From Pomphorhynchus laevis (lineage: Eukaryota > Acanthocephala > Palaeacanthocephala > Echinorhynchida > Pomphorhynchidae): a stretch of 64,000 nucleotides of DNA. Below are positions 10,300-46,070 of the stretch, one piece after another. The position numbers and the translations under genes were made by a program. The notes below the pieces were generated by a model. The model was not told the DNA's origin, did not search any database, and saw nothing but the letters and a program-made list of their open reading frames with translations. Positions within the stretch are counted from its first letter, which is position 1. Each line of letters begins with the position of its first letter. The DNA lies in the NCBI GenBank assembly GCA_012934845.2, contig WNNJ02003182.1:1-64000 (forward strand), given 5' to 3'.

Positions 10300-12980
10300 C
10301 TAATTAATGGAACATATCCGGGCATGAAGTGCAACCTCAGAAAATGGACCATATTTACGGTCAAATTTCGCTGGCCGTAAATATGAATAAGTTTTTAGCT
10401 GGTCGTAATTAAGTTTTTGTTAAGATAACGAAAACTTAATATAAATTATAAGTATATGTGAACGAAACGAGATACAGACCGCAGAATTTATTATATCATT
10501 ACTAGAGCAGATGTGGACGTTTGGGCGCATTGTAGCTCATTAGTGTGAGGTACTCTCTACTAATGGATGCTGAAAGAGATTCCTATACGGCGAAAGGATG
10601 GCGAAACTAATACACAACAGTGCATCATCGATTAGTTAATAATGTAAACTAAGTTGTAAACGTAAAATATATTATGATCCATATTTCATATTATTCATCC
10701 ACTTAAGTATTTTATTTTAATAAGCAATTAATTCGATAATTTTATCATTTTATATTAAAAAATAATATTTTATTTCTTTTTATTTTATTATTAAATAATA
10801 ATACAATTTTATATTTATTTTTATTTAAAAAATAAATATTAATATTATTAATTATTAAAATTGCCGAATTTAATCTTATTAAAATTTAATCTTTTATTTC
10901 TGTTAGATCGAAGCTTTATGTTATGAGTTGACAACAATTTTATCCACAAATTGAATAATTAGCAGTACAAATTTCAAACATTGTTAATTTAAAATTATTT
11001 TATTAAGATAATATTTGCACCATATGTTGTTATATAAATCATTGCATATATTATAAAAAATAATAAATATGTAGCAAATGCATATTTTTATAATAAAACA
11101 ATTATTATATTAAAAATATAAACATTTATAGTTTGCTAAATTCTAATTCTTTTTTTTCTCACATTAAAAATACATGTTAAAATGTTAAAAAAATACTCAG
11201 TTTTCTGATTTGTAAATTAAAAATAAAGATAAATAATAAATAATAATATAAGATTTCATACTATTTATATTTATATCAAGATAAAATTTAAAATCGAAAT
11301 TTAAAATTTAAGTCAGTTGTTATGAATTGACTAATAAATAGAGGTCATCAGGAGGAACTAAATTAAATTCGTTATTTTTATTTTAGTGATTACTACTTAT
11401 CATCGTGTTTAGTGGTGTAGTGCATATCACACTGGCGTATAGTACGCGCTGTCTTATTAGACTTGCTCAGTAGCGACAATGAAATTCTACAATTGATAAA
11501 TGAATTCATACCAATCTGACAAATAAAAGTATGCCTTTTACATGAGAACTTTTTACGCGCTCTGACAATTCTATTTCTGCCAGTATGAAAGCTTGCTGAA
11601 TACATATTCACTTAATAATATAACATTTTAATTTAAAGATGGCTTAATTTTTCTGGGGATTTTGTAATAAATGGCATAACTTGTTCGAACTAATGGTTTA
11701 AAGTCTGGTATAAAGTTCTTGTTGGATATACAGTTTATTATTTGCAATTATTATTGCAAATAATAATAATTTATTATAGAATTATTATTTGCTAAATTCT
11801 AATTCTTTTTTTCTCACGTTAAAAATACATGTTAAAATGCTAAAAATACTCAGTTCTCTGATATATAAATAATAAATAATAAATATAATAATATTTTATC
11901 TAATTTATATTTACATAACGATAAAATTTATTATTAAAATTTAAAATAAAAATCAATTTTTATGAATTGACGATGAGTTTTATGTTGCTTTACTTTAATG
12001 ATTGCAGCTGAAAGAAGCACAATCTCGGTTTTGCAATAAATTACATAAAAATATAAGAATTAAAATTCAATTTAATTTAAAATATAAAACATCAAATTTC
12101 GAACGTATTTCAAATTTTAAATAATTCAATAAGTTCTATAATGTTAATCGTGTCAGAGCTAATTACTCTACTAACTTATAAATAAAAAGCTTGTAAACAT
12201 TGCAGGTATTTTTAGTAAAAAATTTAAAATACGACAAACGAAAATTATCTGAATTCGACGGTACCCGCCTTCTCTATTTCAGTATTTCTTTCTTGTTTCA
12301 TAACGAGCAATTTGAGCATTTGTCGAATCGGTAAATTAGAACTAAAGTTTTATTCAGTAACTCCGTAAGTACTAAACTATAGCCAAGCATTGCTATGAGA
12401 AGGTGGTCAGTGAAACATTTAGAAAAACTGACTCTCCCAAATTAAATTTCTATATTTTGTGGTAAAGTGTAAGTTAATATATATAATTATGTAACTCAAT
12501 GAGTAATACGGTGTAAAACTATTCTAACAGGCATTAAAAAGCCGTGTACTTAGAAAATGCTGGAACGTAAATTCTTTTCGATTCACTATATAACACTAAT
12601 CTTTGAAATGTTACAAAATTCCGCAAATAACATCAAGGTAATTTTGAGCAGCTAAACTTTATCAAGGAGTAGGTCATTTGTATAATTATAGCTAATGATT
12701 TAAAAGTCACTATTTCAAAATAAAATTAAATTAGCAACACATTCATATTACGAGGAACAATGAAGATATTTTTATATTCTCTGCTTAAAAAGTCGGGAAA
12801 CTATTTCAAATAAAGAAAGTATAATATTTAATTTGAAATTTTACTTTTTTTGAAATGAAAGAAATTCCTGAAAATTGCAGAAATAGCTGTTAAACAATGA
12901 CGCAACAAGCGTGACAGTGCATCTACGTGATTATATTATTTTAGCACTAAATAATATTATATTTTTAAAATATAATATAT
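10300..12980. other. AT-rich intergenic stretch with repeat crumbs
   Basis: No gene is visible. The less AT-biased part (10310-10640) contains an inverted pair around ATTTACGG (10349-10385) and nothing I recognise. A minus-strand crumb of the PLE-associated tail lies at about 11305-11360 (reverse of CAGTTCCTCCTGATGACCTC). Two diverged direct copies of a block with TTGCTAAATTCTAATTC and TCTCAC...TTAAAAATACATGTTAAAATG occur at about 11130-11180 and 11785-11840. The 72-codon minus frame at 11393-11611 has no recognisable domain. Confidence 0.5.
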
Positions 12981-12984
12981 ATTT

Positions 12985-13330
12985 TAATCTGCTTGATGTT
13001 ATTTTTATAGTAACCTAGTTTAAAATATGCATATATTAAATTATTTTAATGATTTTGAAAAAAACCAATATCGTTACAAATTGTTGCAATTCGTAAAATT
13101 TCATTATTTAATGTATTATATTTTATATTATATGGTATGCATGAATGCTCATGCAAAAATATGTTTCTTGTAAATTTAAATATGCCATCTTTACGATATA
13201 AATTAATAGTAGTTTTAGTTAATGTTAATTTAATGTTCATATCTAGATATACACCTTCTTTATCATCAATATTGGTTTTGTTAAGAATAAGGCGTTCTGG
13301 ATAAATTTGTTCATTAATTGAATAAAAAAT
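12985..13330 (-). mobile_element. Penelope-like reverse transcriptase fragment, copy 1
   Basis: The minus strand encodes the C-terminal part of the PLE-like reverse transcriptase also found at 36.2 and 37.3 kb: ILNKTNI, KEGVYLDMNIKLTLTKTTIN, KFTRNIFLHEHSCIPYNI, LNNEILRIATICNDIGF and a FKLGYYK-like end. Only about 110 residues remain. Family assignment rests on the layout (a YVDD palm motif in the sister copy, a hammerhead ribozyme in the linked repeat), which is characteristic of Penelope-like elements. Confidence 0.7.
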
Positions 13331-13339
13331 TATTTGAAT

Positions 13340-15517
13340 AAAAAATTAAATAAAAAATTATATTATAATTTATATTCAAAATATTTATATGTTGTGGATA
13401 TTTTTATGTAAATAACACGACTGAAGATTTTACTATGGAAGTCTATTTCAGCAACATGCGACTTCTTTATAAGAGCAAATGGCAGAGTTGATTTAATATG
13501 AATATTAAACTTTTATATATAATAATTCTGCTATTCTTTCTTACATAAAGTTTAGTTTATTTTTGAATCGGAATGAGACATGCTGCGTTGAAATATTTGT
13601 AAATGGTTTTAGGGCCAATCCAGCCAAAAAAACGTTAAACATGTTTATTATTTTGTTATCAATATTTCTTCCACCAATTATGGACATCGTCAGGATAAAT
13701 TGTATGTTTATTTTATTTATTAATAAGCAAATCAAAAATTTAAGTGAATAGCATAATTCTTAGACAAAATTAAAATAATAAAATCACCTTACTGCAATTT
13801 TAAGAGCAATTTTAATATACCTTTTTATTTCCTTTTCATACATACGATTAACTTTTGTATAAGGTTTTCAAAAAGTTAATTTGTAGACATTAAATCGATG
13901 GCATATAACAGAAATACAACATCTGCCAATGGAAATGATAATGTGAAAAGAAGATAAAAATTTTAATTCGTCGTGAAAAATAATTCAAAAATTTATTTAA
14001 GATTTAGGTTGAGTCTTCAAATAATGATATTATATATACTTCAAGTTAAATGTCGTGCCACGGAATTCCTTTAAAATTTTTTAAATTAAGCCACATGTAC
14101 TTCCTATCATTTGGAACATTATTTCTTGTTTACTCTATCAACTAAAATCATACAAGACAACGTCTAAAATATTATCTAAAGTGATTCTTAGTTATGCAGA
14201 TATCTAAAATTTACTAGTAAAAAATAGTAGTCAAAGTTACATCGACAATTGTTGATTGATAGCAAAAGATTTGAAATGCTTTCAAATGAAAAAATTTCTA
14301 GTTGATTTTCAATAGTTCAAACTATTAAAATTTGGGTAGCACTGAAATCGAATTCACACTGAATTTCGACCTCAAAATAAATATCGATTATATCAAATAT
14401 ATCTCATGCTTATATAATAAAATTGCATTGAATTATAATTTAATAAATAAACATAAGGTTCTTTTGTAAAAAAATAATTTTTTATTAAGATTTTCTTAAT
14501 TTTTTAAAGATGCTAGTAGTTACTAGCGAAATATCAAAATAATTTTTTTTGTCGTGTAACTATACCTGATAGTTCCTGGATATTTAAAATTAATGATCTA
14601 TAGAGCGTCCATGTATAAACTGAATGGGAAATAACTACAGTAATTTAACATTAAAAAGTGTCATTAAATGCTGCGTAGTCCCTGAACGTAATAAAGTAAA
14701 CAGTAACTTGCATTCCAATTCTCATTTGAAATTCAATAATATTTTGTACTAACAATTTATACAAAGAAAGCAACTAATATATCAAAGTTTTACTATTTCG
14801 TAAACATGAAGCACGATATTGCACTTAAAAGCACGTAGATTTCACTCCTCATTCGGCATTTAAAGAATTATTTGTTAATAAGACAAAAATTAATTTTCCA
14901 ATAATTAAAAAAATATTTAAATTTCCAAAAATTTAGAAAACAGCAGATTAAACATAAAACAGTTATCATCAAGTATATTAGAATTTTTGAATTTTTTATA
15001 TTTATATTAATAAATAAAGAGTTTTTAATATTTTTATATTTTTGAATAACCTTACAAACGATTGCAAGTTGACTATATTTAATGACTTTACGAGAAACTT
15101 ATAAAATATCAAAAAATGGATATATCTTAAATTATAAAAATATAAAAATTAACTTTAATAATAAGACAAACCCCGTTTTTTTTATTATTAATTATTATAA
15201 ATTATCATTACATTATTATTACATTTTAAATAAGATCAAAACCAAAAAATTAATGTAAAAAATAATTTCTTTATGAAGATTTTCTTAATTTTCTAAAGAT
15301 GCTAGGAAAATATCAAAATAATTTTTGTTGTCGTTCAACTATACATGATAGTTCCTGGAAATTTAAAAATCTAATAATTTTCATTCAAAAAGTACAACAA
15401 AAGTACAAAACATGGATTCATAACAATAAAAATAAAGAAATAAAATAGCAAAATAGAGGAAACCAAAACATTTTAAACAATAGATTGCAAACATAATTTA
15501 TGTTATATAAAAATAAA
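13340..15517. other. AT-rich intergenic stretch
   Basis: No convincing gene. At 13541-13751 two overlapping opposite frames of about 63 codons are open, but neither has a recognisable motif. The minus strand there has a degenerate CTGACGATG...GAAATATTG run that recalls the hammerhead-like motif of the PLE tails. The rest is A/T-rich sequence. Confidence 0.4.
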
Positions 15518-15760
15518 TAGTTATTACAGGAACGAAGAAGAAAATATCCTTTATTTGATAAAAATTCTATATTTCGATAGCTCCTGCTATCATCAGGATT
15601 ACACAAAAATGTTTCACATTTTTTGAAAAAAGATGTGAAATTTTTTCGCATTATTTTGTGAAACATTTTTTTGTAATCCTGATGATGATAGCAGGAGCTA
15701 TCGAAATATAGAATTTTTATCAAATAAAGGATATTTTCTTCTTCGTTCCTGTAATAACTA
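15518..15760. repeat. Large inverted repeat, ~100-bp arms
   Basis: The left arm starts TAGTTATTACAGGAACGAAG and runs to about 15620. Its reverse complement runs from about 15661 to 15760 with only a few differences, including one extra ATC unit. The ~40-base centre has a weaker internal symmetry (TTTCACATT and GATGTGAAA). On the + strand the right arm holds CCTGATGATGATAGCAGGAGCTATCGAAATAT, which resembles the core of a hammerhead ribozyme but lacks a matching stem I. The 101-codon minus frame at 15418-15723 is a by-product of the repeat. Confidence 0.88.
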
Positions 15761-18700
15761 ATAAATTATTAATTAACTAATAAAACTCATCAATGATTAT
15801 TAATAGAGATACTATTAATAACTCGATGAATGTTTTTAAAAAATAGTCATTTATTTGTCAAAATCTAAATCATCTAATGTAGAAGATTCCCTCTCCTCTT
15901 ATGATTCAATTTATTATGATAATTAGAATACAATTGCATAATCCAGGTTTGTGTGGCCGAATTTATAATTTCAAAAAAATCATAAACGAAGTGAATGTAT
16001 CCTTTTATAAATTCCGAGTTGCATTTATAATTCAAGCATTAAAACATCACTATATAATTCAAATTTAACAGTTGAATTAATTTACTTCAGTTACCCGACT
16101 ACATGTAAATATTAAGTATTTTGTGTGTGCTTACTCATCGTTACAAAAATTCAGATGATTTGTAATTTTCTACAGCGACAATAGAAAGGAAATTATCACA
16201 ATATAAGACTTGCCGTGTTTCACATTTGTAAAATGTTTGAATAAATTAGAAGGTTTTAAACAAAATGCACGATTACAAATAAAATACGTAAGTTAATAAT
16301 TATACGTTAAGCAATAAAACAACAATGGGAACACAATTAACTACATTGTATTCATAAAAAATAAACCCATCAGATCTGACCTTCTAAATCTTAAAATATA
16401 AAATAAATTATTTCTAGATATTTTTGAATGTAGACATTTGGGAGGTCGATAACAGTTGTAAAAGATAATCCCTTAATGCGAAGCTTTATTTAAAATTTCG
16501 TGTCTTTAGTTGTGATATTTATGTGAAAATCAACATTTGGGATATTTATCTGATATTAAGAAAATTAATGCAAAATTATCAGTTGATTTTCTTGGAATTC
16601 GCACAATACATTAATGGGCAATAACAGTATGGGAAACCACAAATATTTACAAGCACATAAAGTAAAATATATGAAAGTACTATGAAATTAGAGCATGCAC
16701 TGATTATGCAAGTATAATCAATCCCATTTAATCAATGCCATTTGATTATGCAGGCATAATCAATGCCATTTGGTAGGCATTGATTAAGTATTTAAAAATA
16801 TGAATATGGAAATAATATGCCAGCGTTTGGAATATTTTTGATACCAGCAAATTTTATTTTCGTTGTTTTATCCACAACACAAACAATTGAGAGTGAAGAG
16901 TACCTGCGCAAACATTTAACTGAACAAATACAAAATTTGAAAAAATATTTGATTTAGCTCTAAAAAAATCTTTTTTAATAAAACATATTTGTCATATAAA
17001 TGAGAAAATTGAATTATTCGATATTATGGTGACAGAGAATGCTCAATTAATGTATTCTAGTATATTCGATGAGTATACGATGAATACATCGTACATTATT
17101 TATTAATCAACTTATAAAAATTGACTTTTATTTTAAATTTTAATAATAAACGTTATCGTTTATCAATATTAATGCTTTACAAATGTATAATTTACAAGGG
17201 TATAACTATAGATATGTACTCTTACTTATCGTTTAAAGCATGAAAATGCAATGTAATGATATAATAAAAAGTTAGTAACCTTTAATAGAAAGTTAGTAAC
17301 AATTAATGTTTAAATGTTTGAACACTTTATCTTTATTTAATGATCATGTAAATATCTAGACATTTATCATCAATATTAGTTTTTTAGAATTAGACTACCT
17401 GATAAATTTGTTAACTTATTGAATAACAATTATTTAAAGGACAAAATAAAATTTATCAAAGGAAAAGCATTCATATAATTTTGCGAACAAAATTTCTCTT
17501 AAAATTTCAATTAATACAAAAATATCGAATAAGAAATAGTTTATTAATTTGTTTAAAGGGAAATGTGTAATTATTGTTTGTTATTATTTATTATTGTTTT
17601 GATAAAACTTCAAAAACATTTAATGAAAAACGTTTTGCATTAAGCGATTTATAGATAAATTTATAATTTATAATTATTTAATTTACTTCAAATATTTAGA
17701 AGTAAATATTTAAAAATATATTATTTTTGGTAAATAAATCTTAATTAATATTCATTATATAAAAATTTATAAAATCTTAAGATTTTTATGTTGAAAATAT
17801 AAAAATAATAATATACATCAAAAATGCATTTTTATAATTCTTTATTTTTATTTTTAATTTACAAATAGTATATAATACGTAGACTCAGTTATCTGAGTTG
17901 TAATTAAATTCAAATGTTGTAATTTAAATAATTACCTTACAAATGCTGATTGAAATAAATCAATAAAACTGAAATTTAATTGAACAAATTTATGCAAATT
18001 AATTGTTTAGTCAAATTTGCTTTTAAATTAATAAATAATTGATTTAATGAATTTAATTTAGACCAACTTAAATTAATCCTAATTTTAATAAGTAATATAT
18101 AGAGAAAGTTTTATTCTGAGATAGTTTTTTAAACGATATCTAAATATTTTGACCTGTTTATTCATTGTCAGAGTATTTAGCTCTTACAGTCGAAGATTGT
18201 AGGAACTAAATGTTTAGAAAATGCATAAAATGTCACTGTTTTAATAAAAAATGAATTTCTCAAGAGAGGGTGAAATCATTCCGCGTGAATTATGCTAGTC
18301 ATCATTTAAGTCAGACGCGAAAGAACAATGATAACAGCAATATATATCGTTTCGTCATCACAACGACTTATCAGTGCCAGATCCCTTCTACTGCTGCATG
18401 CAGGGAATGACTGGAAGACGGGACAAAGGTACATGTCATGTGTATGAAGTTACCCGAACAACTTATGGTAACTTCACGTCAAGTTACCAGAAGTAACTGT
18501 TAAAACACTTTTATTATTTTACATTATAAAAATAATAAAATTAAAGTTAAATAATAAAATGTAATTAGATTTCATTATGTTATGCTTGCTAAATATATTT
18601 AGATTGTTTAGATAAAATTCAAGTAAGACAATGACAGAGGCTAAGTACGTGTTAATTTTTTAAAACAATTATTAGTAATTTCAAGCATTAACGATAGATT
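15761..18700. other. AT-rich intergenic stretch upstream of the asparaginase gene
   Basis: Mostly unassignable. At 17090-17160 there is a piece of the PLE-associated tail (ACATCGTACATTATTTATTAAT). At 17350-17440 there is a minus-strand crumb of the PLE reverse transcriptase region, and at 17876-17910 the ACGTAGACTCAGTTATCTGA tail block. Between 18240 and 18480 the composition is closer to balanced. A possible 5' untranslated exon could end at the donor-like GACAAAG|GTACAT (18442), because the first coding exon is preceded by a good acceptor, TTTTTCATTAG at 18714. This is inference. Confidence 0.4.
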
Positions 18701-18718
18701 TGATTTTTCATTAGGAAA

Positions 18719-42261
<23,543 letters not shown>

Positions 42262-42393
42262 TGATCATTTCAATATATTGGTTTCATTATGTACGAGTTT
42301 TATGATATTATATATATGAATTATATTTGATTTATAGCTATCAATTTGATTTGCCTACCCAATTTTTTCATTTTAATATGATTTTTAAATTGC

Positions 42394-42399
42394 AATAAA
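42394..42399 (+). terminator. Probable polyadenylation signal of the asparaginase gene
   Basis: AATAAA lies 133 bases after the stop codon, the usual spacing for a 3' end in a compact 3' UTR. Confidence 0.5.
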
Positions 42400-42726
42400 T
42401 ATTGAATTAATTCTTGGTTTAACAACATATTTGCAAGTTTGAAAACTCCTTTCCCGTATATCTGAGGGATTTGACTACAATGTGAAACAAAAGAAATAGT
42501 GTTGTCAATTATAAGACTGTAGATTGAATATTGACTGAAGCAGAAAACTACAAGTCAGATGTTCTGTTATATAGCACAAAAAGAATTGATACTGGAATTG
42601 TAGTATGGAATAAACACAGAAATTGATGCTTGTATAAAAATATTAATATTTATTATATTAATATAATGGTTATTATATTATATGTAATAATTATTATAAT
42701 GATATTGATATTATTTATTTTTTCAA

Positions 42727-42844
42727 TCTGCATTATTATTACAAAATATACACAAATAGGGTTCCCGCGAATGAGCCCATGAATATTTCAGTCATCAATT
42801 CGAACACATTCCATAGCCGAGTAAACCCTTTTATTATCAGACAC
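42727..42844 (+). repeat. Left inverted repeat of the element fragment
   Basis: TCTGCATTATTATTACAAAA, then TTCCCGCGAATG, AATATTTCAGT, ATCAATTCGAACACATT and ATAGCCGAGT in order. All recur in the right arm in reverse complement, with two short insertions here (GGG and a few bases after AATG). Confidence 0.85.
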
Positions 42845-44110
42845 CATCTTGTTTTGCGAAGACATTATACTCATCATGCAAGTTGATGCAGCACTTGCTA
42901 AGGCAAAGACAATTCGCCTCTTCAAATGGCTGAGATTGTCTGAATAAGGCTGACGATTATGCTGAGCCTGTTTGGCGGCGATGAAATGGATGAGGATTGG
43001 CGATTAAACCGGAAGTAGAGAAGATAGCTGGGACGAAAATTCCATGTTCAATTAGAGTTACTAGTTATTTATATTTTGAACGCTTCCGAGTTTCATTGTA
43101 AGCGAAGGAAGATACCGGGGCTCTATTGATGTTCGATTGAGTAAATGGTGAAAATATGTTTACGCTTAGAAACGTACACTCAAATCGTTCATCTTTTAAA
43201 CCAGAACATACAACGTCTAAACGTGCTTTCCATTCTCTCGTTGTGGATTCATTATTAAATATAATTGGGTCAGGAACAACATTCAACACTAGTTCAGTTA
43301 ATACACAGTGACATATTACATTGAGTTCATTTGCTAGTATATCTCAAATAGCATAATGTCGAATCATGGTCAGAACTCCATTTTTAAAAGATAAGGTATG
43401 TACAGTCGAAAAAACAGTCCTGCATACACATTGAGTATGCATTAGATTTGGAGAACATCAGCCATATCGAGCACTCAAGGCATCAATAAATTCATTTATA
43501 TATAGATGAAACTATTAATGGGCATGTGATAAAGCACTCAGCCACTTGGACGCCCCTGGAATTGAAGCATTTAGGATTTCATTGGGTGTAGTGATATCTA
43601 GCTCCGTGAGTTTTTCTTCCAATCTGTTACGGTAAAAGCATTCTCTATGCTTCGAAATTTTATGTAGCGTTGCCTGATGTAACTCTGCCAATGTTTCAAC
43701 AAAAATACACCTTTTGTGAGTTTTGCAGAGAAGTTCGGAACATTCAAATTCCAATTGATACCATAAACATGGGTCCAGGATTTCAATTTTCCCAACTTTA
43801 TCGACAGTGAAACCTGACACTTCAGTTAATAAATTAGTGAATGTATTTTCTTTAAGTGTATTCAGTTGAGATGCACTACATAAGACCGTCCGGAAAATAT
43901 GAATCCATTTGAATTATAAAGATTTTGTCAGATTTGCATAAGACACATACGGGTCAATGCGTGTCACTCGATCAAACGGTCAACGTACGAAGACCAAGTT
44001 GAACACTTACTCTCGATTGCTTCCTAAAGGTTTTACTCAGTGCCAATCGCCACATTCAAAATATTGATTCCGGTTGTTGTGTGATTGACATTATCTCGAA
44101 AAACAAAATA

Positions 44111-44223
44111 GTGCCTGATAATAATAGCATTAACTCGGCTATGAAATGTGTTCGAATTGATAACTGAAATATTAATTAGCGCATTCGCGGGAATTTGTGT
44201 ATATTTTGTAATAATAATGCAGA
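44111..44223 (-). repeat. Right inverted repeat of the element fragment
   Basis: Reverse complement of the left arm at roughly 85-90% identity over ~113 bases, from AATAATAATGCAGA at the outer end to GTGCCTGATAATAATAG at the inner end. Confidence 0.85.
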
Positions 44224-44322
44224 GATAAAAAAATACATGATGATTAAATAAAATTAAATATTAAAAAATGATATTGATATCATTATAAGTATTATATTAT
44301 ATATAATAATTATACAGTCTAC

Positions 44323-45370
44323 ATGTGTTTTGTAGATTTGGAGAAGGCGTTCGACCAAGTTCCACAGGAGAGGTTGTAGGAGGTACTAAGGGAGTATAAA
44401 GTACCACACTATCTTCGGGTAGCTGTGGCTTCTCAGTATGAACAAAGTATGAGTTGTGTTCGTGCTCTAGGCAGGAAGTCTGAAACATTTCCAGTAGTCG
44501 TTGGGCAACGTCAGGGTTGCCCTTTGTCTCCAATTTTGTTCCTTGTTTACATTGACAAAATTTCGAGACGGGCTGCTCTGTTGGATATCGGTATTTAGTT
44601 CGGTATCATCAGGAACCATCTCTGCTTTTTGCAGACGATGTTGTCTTGTTAACTTCTTGTCTTGAGGGTTTATAATGTCTACTAGATTGATTTACGATGG
44701 AATGTCAAGCATCAAGGATGCTGGTTAGTACCTCCAAGACTGTCTCTATGTGTTTGTCATAGATTCAGGTGTTAATGTCAACCGTGATTGGGAAAATGTT
44801 CTTCCTGATGTGGAGGATTTCAAGTATTTTTGGGTATTGTTCTCGAGAGACGGCAGGAACATCAGGGAGATTGAGAACCGGATCTGTTTAGCTAACGCAG
44901 CAATGCGTTCTTTGTACAGGTATGCTGTGGTTAAATGGGAGCTGAGTCTTCAAGTTAAACTTTCGGTTTACCGCGCAATCTTCGTTCCTATCTTAACCTA
45001 TGGTCAAGAGCTTCGGGTTATGACCGAAAGAATAATATCTCGGATACAGGCGACTGAAATGAGGTTCCTTCGCGGTGTGGCCGATCTTAACCTTAGAGAT
45101 ACGGTTAGGAATTCAGTCATCCGGGATGGACTTGGAATAAAGTCGCTGCTTCTCCATGTTCTGATCATGTTCTGATAATGTCTAGGGATCGCCTTCCTCG
45201 AAGGGTTTTCTAGACCGGACTCTCTAGAAAGAGACCTCGAAGTAGACTTCGGTACAGGTGGAAAGATCAAATCTCGAAACTGGCTGAAGACAGCCTTGGG
45301 CTATCTGAAAGAGAACTCTGGTCTGTCGCCCAGAATCGCGATGTCTGGAGTAGCTTGATTCATGAATATT
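44323..45370 (+). mobile_element. RTE-clade LINE remnant
   Basis: Plus strand reads MCFVDLEKAFDQVPQERL, VVGQRQGCPLSPILFLVYID, LLFADDVVLL, VEDFKYFWVLFSRDG, YRAIFVPILTYGQELRVMTE and IQATEMRFLRGVADLNLRDT. These are the palm and C-terminal landmarks of RTE/Rex3/BovB-type elements. There is at least one stop in the palm region and a frame change after the FADD block, so it is dead. It starts abruptly at about 44323, right after the inverted-repeat element, and lacks the endonuclease. Confidence 0.88.
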
Positions 45371-45454
45371 GTATATTGTTTGTTTTTTCTTGTAAAGAAA
45401 TTATTGTTTTTATTATCATTATTATGTTGCTATTGTTACTATTATTAAAATTGT

Positions 45455-46070
45455 CAAATTTCATCATATGGTCCGAAACCCGACAACATAACAGTTCCTC
45501 TTATAACAGCTTCTCGATAATCTTTAAATAGTTGCCATGGGAAGTTTTGTGTGAATCGGATTGTTTGCCACCGTCGCTGTGTGTAGGCTAGCTGTGTGTA
45601 GAGAGGTGGCTCTTGCCACCGTCGAGAAGCTAGCTGTGTGTAGATTTTGCAATAAGTCTTGCTTAAAATTGTTACACGCCCACGACTGTCGAATGCTGCT
45701 ACAAATGATTCTCTGCGAATTGAATGCTTTGAACACTTTCATTCTTTGACACTTCATTGTGTTTCTTTGCCCTCTATTTTTATAGGCCAAATCGCTTATC
45801 GCGGTTAAGGGTTTAATAAATAAATAAAATGAGATTGAAATTATCAAATTTCATCATATGGTCCGAAACCTAACAACATAACAATTCAACGTATAACAGT
45901 TTCTCGATATTCTTTAAATGGCTATCATGGAAAATAAATTTATCAATAATTAAATAATTAATTTAATTAATAAAACAGCCAGATTAAAATTAAGAAATTT
46001 CATCATATGATCGGAAACCTGACAATATAACAGTTCCTTGTAATTACATTTAACATGTATTCTAATACAT
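45455..46070 (+). repeat. Three direct copies of a GAAACC tail motif
   Basis: At about 45459, 45845 and 45997 the block AAATTTCATCATATGGTC, CGAAACC, ACAACATAACA-TTC recurs in the same orientation, followed in the first two by TATAACAG-TTCTCGATA-TCTTTAAAT. It is a cousin of the PLE-associated stem-loop (TTTCATC...CCGAAACCTGATA-CATAGCAGTTCC). Between copies one and two lies a GCCACCGTCG...GCTAGCTGTGTGTAG direct duplication (45570-45640). Confidence 0.7.

Larger units (their letters stand above)
42655..44300 (-). mobile_element. Reverse transcriptase-nuclease element fragment bounded by inverted repeats
   Basis: Between inverted repeats (42727-42844 and 44111-44223) the minus strand carries two pieces of the same C-terminal region found in the element at 61-64 kb. 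Piece one has ASKWLSALSHAH (ASSWLSALPLKH in the sister). Piece two has ARLDVVC, FTQSNINRAP and YNETRKRSKY (ARLDIVC, PAQSNISRKP and YNESRKKAKY in the sister). The reverse transcriptase proper is missing, so this is an internally deleted copy. Beyond the clear repeats the similarity of the flanks continues outward weakly (ATAATGATATTGATATT on the left, its mirror on the right). Confidence 0.7.

Noticed and set aside
13541-13751. Two opposite overlapping frames as a small gene
   Set aside because: Neither has a known motif, and both depend on A/T-rich codons; most likely chance.
15418-15723. 101-codon minus-strand frame
   Set aside because: It runs through both arms of the inverted repeat, and its sequence is a by-product of the palindrome and A/T-rich DNA.
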